A model generated the notes under the pieces. That model ran no database searches and was not told the origin of the DNA. It saw nothing but the letters and a program-made list of their open reading frames with translations. Position numbers and translations under genes: made by a program. Shown piece after piece: positions 59,341 to 64,000 of a stretch of 64,000 nucleotides of DNA. Source of the stretch: Pseudoxanthomonas suwonensis 11-1. GTDB taxonomy: Bacteria; Pseudomonadota; Gammaproteobacteria; Xanthomonadales; Xanthomonadaceae. Location of the stretch: the NCBI RefSeq assembly GCF_000185965.1, contig NC_014924.1:2914001-2978000 (forward strand), in the 5' to 3' direction. Position 1 is the first letter of the stretch. The number at the start of each line of letters is the position of its first letter.

Positions 59341-59555
59341 ACTGGAACGCTCCTCAAACGGCGCACTTACCCCCAACCTGCGCGGCACGCTCCCCGGCAT
59401 CCACCTCGTGATTGTGTCGTGGCACGCGGCGAAGCCAGGTCCCGCTAGGCGGCGCTGGACTGCCTCCGGCCAACTTCCGCACGCCTGACGTAGTCAGACG
59501 CTCATCTGGCCGGATGCCTTCCACGAAGTGCCGATGTGCATAAGCTGACGGGACG

Positions 59556-59693
59556 CTACTCGCACTCCTGCGAGAGCTGCGCGTCGGTCTCTGCGGCGAT
59601 CTGTGCGATATGCACGATGCTCGCCCTGTGATGCCACGCGTACAGGAATCCTCCAAGAACCATCAGGATCGCCAGATAGCCGCTGCGCTTCAT
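59556..59693 (-). CDS. 45-aa single-helix membrane peptide
   Basis: Short gene with AAAGGAGCAGACC before its ATG. The product is MKRSGYLAILMVLGGFLYAW, then HHRASIVHIAQIAAETDA and QLSQECE: one N-terminal membrane helix and a polar tail. The tail aligns with the end of the 56-aa peptide encoded at 60131 (RASLLAIGQAAKEEDERLSS then ECED). It has no double-glycine leader. It could be a partner or immunity peptide. Confidence 0.6.
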   Translation of the reverse strand: MKRSGYLAILMVLGGFLYAWHHRASIVHIAQIAAETDAQLSQECE

Positions 59694-59713
59694 GGTCTGC
59701 TCCTTTGGGAGAT

Positions 59714-59738
59714 GGTCCGGCCCGGGGAGGGCCGGACC
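59714..59738 (-). other. Hairpin between 70-aa and 45-aa peptide genes
   Basis: Ten-bp stem GGTCCGGCCC/GGGCCGGACC with a 5-nt loop, in the 51-bp gap after the 70-aa gene. No T-tract follows on the minus strand. Confidence 0.6.
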
Positions 59739-59744
59739 GGTTCA

Positions 59745-59957
59745 TCAATGCTGACTCACGTAGTGCCAGATCGCGCCCATGACCAGTCCTGTCGGGCTGA
59801 TCGCCCCCAGCACCCTGGCCGGCGTTGAGTTCAGGGAGTGCCACGCCTTTCCGACCGCCTTGCCGATCGCTCGATCAGCGTCTGCGTTGGTCGGCGCCTC
59901 CGCGCCCCCGCTGCCGCCCGTGACGTATGCGGATTCCGAAGTAGAGAGCGTACGCAT
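59745..59957 (-). CDS. Double-glycine leader peptide, 70 aa
   Basis: 70-aa peptide whose leader MRTLSTSESAYVTGG ends in GG. The mature part starts SGGAEAPTNADADRAIG. It then forms an amphipathic or hydrophobic helix region (KAVGKAWHSLN, ARVLGAISPTGLVMGAIWHY), resembling class II bacteriocins. There are no cysteines. Its ATG is 3 bp after the stop of the 56-aa gene, so they are co-translated. It is the second gene in the island. Confidence 0.68.
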   Translation of the reverse strand: MRTLSTSESAYVTGGSGGAEAPTNADADRAIGKAVGKAWHSLNSTPARVLGAISPTGLVMGAIWHYVSQH

Positions 59958-59960
59958 GGC

Positions 59961-60131
59961 TCAGTCCTCGCACTCGCTGGAAAGGCGTTCATCCTCCTCC
60001 TTGGCCGCCTGACCGATTGCCAGCAGGGATGCCCGGTTGGCATGCGCCCATGCGATGGCTGCACCGAGGGCGAGGACGATGCGGACACCGCCTCCGACAT
60101 GTTCCAGTTCAACGCTACTCAAAGTTCTCAT
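59961..60131 (-). CDS. Double-glycine leader peptide, 56 aa
   Basis: 56-aa peptide with leader MRTLSSVELEHVGGG, a good double-glycine type. The mature part is one hydrophobic helix (VRIVLALGAAIAWAH) and an acidic tail with a single cysteine (KEEDERLSSECED). AAGGAGGAAG lies 7 nt before the ATG. It is the first gene of the minus-strand island; the 70-aa peptide gene follows 3 bp after its stop. Confidence 0.68.
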   Translation of the reverse strand: MRTLSSVELEHVGGGVRIVLALGAAIAWAHANRASLLAIGQAAKEEDERLSSECED

Positions 60132-60234
60132 GGCACTTCCTCCTTGAAGTGGCTGGTTGATGAGAATGCGCCTTGGCGCGCCCTGAGCATGCTTCTGCCA
60201 CTGGCAGATTCAATCAGAGGAATCCAATCCCGGA

Positions 60235-60252
60235 TGTAGGATTTTTACTACA
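60235..60252. promoter_or_regulatory. Candidate operator upstream of peptide genes
   Basis: Inverted repeat TGTAG-N8-CTACA in an AT-rich stretch (GATTTTTA), about 105 bp upstream of the first leader-peptide start. It is the only AT-rich palindrome in this intergenic region, so it could be a regulator site or part of the promoter. No direct evidence. Confidence 0.3.
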
Positions 60253-60324
60253 CGAGCGGCGAAGGCTTGGGCAACTACGGGTCCAGCCCGGACGGATATG
60301 CCGCCATGCCCGTTAAGCCCAAAT

Positions 60325-60353
60325 AAAAAGGGCAGGAGCTCCCGCTCCTGCCC
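60325..60353 (-). terminator. Intrinsic terminator of maeB
   Basis: Ten-bp stem GGGCAGGAGC/GCTCCTGCCC with a 4-nt loop. On the minus strand it is followed by TTTTTATTT. It lies 35 bp after the maeB stop. Confidence 0.9.
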
Positions 60354-60387
60354 GTGTCCATTCAACCGGTCAGCTTGAAGGGTTGCC

Positions 60388-62682
<2,295 letters not shown>

Positions 62683-62863
62683 CGATCGGGTTCGGCGCGA
62701 GCGCAAGGGGCCTCGATTCTAAGCGTTCCGGTGCTCCGGCGGCCCCTTGCGCGCCGCGCGGTGCAGGCGCCGTTGCGACTTCGGACTTACGGTGCAGTGC
62801 AACAAAACGCGGCCTGGCCGGCTGAAAACCCATGACAGCGCTCGTCACGCACGATGCGGCGGA

Positions 62864-64000
62864 TCAGCGCGCGGCGCCGTCGTCGATGCGGTCGATGCGG
62901 ATGCGGTTGGCGAACAACGAGAACGCCAGCAGCCCGGCCAGGCCGCCAGCGCGCTCGATCCAGGGCGGCAGCCACTGCGGCGGCGCCAAGGTGCCATCGG
63001 TGAACAGCGGTTCGAATCGGACCACGTCGTCCAGGGTCATCTTGCCGGCCATCAGCCAGCGGCACAGGACCAGGCGGTCGCGCTGCAGGGCCAGGCGGAA
63101 GAAGGTATGCACGCCGAGCAGGCCGCGCAGGTACACCGTGTCCTTGGTGAAGGCGCAGCCGCCGGACAGCGGCACGCCGCGGAACACGCGCTGGGCCGAG
63201 GCGAAGCTCTCCTCCTCCGGCTGCCCGGCGCCGAGGAAGTAGCCGAACACCTGCAGGAAGTCGGCGCCGTCCAGGGCCATGGCCACCGCCTCGGTACGCA
63301 GGCTGATCCGCTTCATGCGGCCGATGTCGATGCTGCCGGTGATCTGCTCGGCGAAGGTCGCCAGGCCTTCCTGGGTGGCGGTGACGCGCGGCGAAGCCAG
63401 GGCCAGGCTGGGCAGCACGGCCTGGTTGCGGCCGTTGAGCGCGGTCAGCGAATGCACCAGGGCCTCGTGGTGGAACAGCTGGCGGCGGTCGTAGTCGCTG
63501 AAGGCGGCGCCGGCGCGCAGGCGGATGCGGGTGGCGCCGGCGGCGGCCTTGGCGATCAGTCCCAGGTCCAGCTCGACCTGGACCACGCGGCCGCCGAAGA
63601 ACTCGTCCAGGTCGCCCTGCAGCTGCAGGGCCAGGGCGGTGGCAGAGACCGGCACCTGCTCGGCCGGCGAGAACAGCTCGTGGTCCAGCTCGCTGGCCAG
63701 CTGGATGAAGTGGTGGGCGGCCTCGCGGGTGGTGGGGCCTTCGCCCGGCAGCGGCTGGTCGGGCCGGCCGAACAGGGCCACGGATTCGGCGCCGGCCCGG
63801 GTGGTGCCCAGCGCCTCGAGCAGGCGCGCGGCCGCAGCCCAGCTGGCGGCCGATTCGCGCAGGTAGATGCCCAGCGGGTGGTCGGGATCGGCGGCGTCGG
63901 CGATGGCCTGCAGCTCGGCGCGGGCGTCGCTGAAGTCCAGCTTCGGGTATTCGACCCGTGGCAGGCCGGCCCTGCCCTGGCGCCAGGCGGCGAGGAATTC
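62864..64000 (-). CDS. QEGLA-motif family protein (DUF1704), 5' end outside window
   Basis: C-terminal 378 codons of a protein that continues past the right edge. It has the name-giving motif TATQEGLATFAE and the HHEALVHSLTALNGRNQ segment, whose histidines and glutamates look like a metallopeptidase site. Both belong to the flavohemoglobin-expression-modulating QEGLA family (DUF1704, similar to tyrosine carboxypeptidases). Frame analysis shows it open to base 64000, so the internal ATG at 63781 is not the true start. Confidence 0.9.
   Translation of the reverse strand, partial: EFLAAWRQGRAGLPRVEYPKLDFSDARAELQAIADAADPDHPLGIYLRESAASWAAAARLLEALGTTRAGAESVALFGRPDQPLPGEGPTTREAAHHFIQLASELDHELFSPAEQVPVSATALALQLQGDLDEFFGGRVVQVELDLGLIAKAAAGATRIRLRAGAAFSDYDRRQLFHHEALVHSLTALNGRNQAVLPSLALASPRVTATQEGLATFAEQITGSIDIGRMKRISLRTEAVAMALDGADFLQVFGYFLGAGQPEEESFASAQRVFRGVPLSGGCAFTKDTVYLRGLLGVHTFFRLALQRDRLVLCRWLMAGKMTLDDVVRFEPLFTDGTLAPPQWLPPWIERAGGLAGLLAFSLFANRIRIDRIDDGAAR

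Overview
The window is a GC-rich (about 68-70%) bacterial chromosome segment. The organism is most likely a member of the Xanthomonadaceae/Lysobacteraceae (Pseudoxanthomonas, Luteimonas, Lysobacter, Stenotrophomonas or a relative). The evidence is a FabV-type enoyl reductase, a homodimeric AceE, a fused MaeB-PTA malic enzyme, GTAG-type REP elements, 7-bp GATTCGG/GATTGGT arrays, and many small lipoproteins of the kind found in that family. No rRNA, tRNA, CRISPR array or complete insertion sequence was seen. The only transposase-like gene is a REP-associated tyrosine transposase (RAYT).

Layout. 1-17.6 kb is mostly core genes: the 5' end of mpl, two EamA exporters (rarD and a yedA-like gene), a DUF3016 protein, a host-attachment protein, msrB, a YCII protein, a TspO-like membrane protein, an overlapping LytS-type kinase/LytTR regulator pair, a flavoprotein plus yaeQ, a four-PAS histidine kinase with a stand-alone receiver, fabV and an MFS exporter. 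17.8-30.3 kb holds a Nei/Fpg glycosylase, acpH, a periplasmic trehalase, a GST, a GH9 glycosidase, an S9 prolyl-oligopeptidase-type peptidase, a large GGDEF-EAL protein and a methyltransferase. 30.3-43.4 kb holds stress and envelope genes (Usp, CBS, clsB-ybhP, glycine-zipper proteins, S41 protease, SDR, PNPOx-like protein) and a second diguanylate cyclase. Upstream of that cyclase is an octanucleotide repeat, followed by about 1.2 kb of degenerate, triplicated non-coding repeats.

43.4-51.6 kb is a repeat-rich stretch. A tannase-family gene, a frameshifted YHYH/excalibur gene, hemerythrin, an orphan ExbD and a GST-DUF4287 pair are separated by inverted pairs of one repeat (AAAACCGGGGTCAGAGTGCAATTT). 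The same repeat brackets an intact RAYT gene and lies next to two RAYT C-terminal relics. aceE follows at 52-54.7 kb and maeB at 60.4-62.7 kb. The window ends inside a QEGLA-motif protein.

The most unusual part is 55.3-60.3 kb, a lower-GC accessory island between aceE and maeB. Read on the minus strand, it carries three small genes whose products begin with double-glycine-type leaders (56, 70 and 92 aa). It also carries a 45-aa membrane peptide that resembles the tail of the 56-aa peptide, an HExxH metalloprotease-like protein, a CPBP intramembrane protease and an LspA-like protein with both catalytic aspartates. Broken copies of the metalloprotease, of peptide genes and of the STAS gene lie among them, so the module appears to have been duplicated and decayed several times. 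No dedicated peptidase-ABC exporter is visible in the window. The island is proposed as a candidate undescribed secreted-peptide or bacteriocin-like system; this is an inference.
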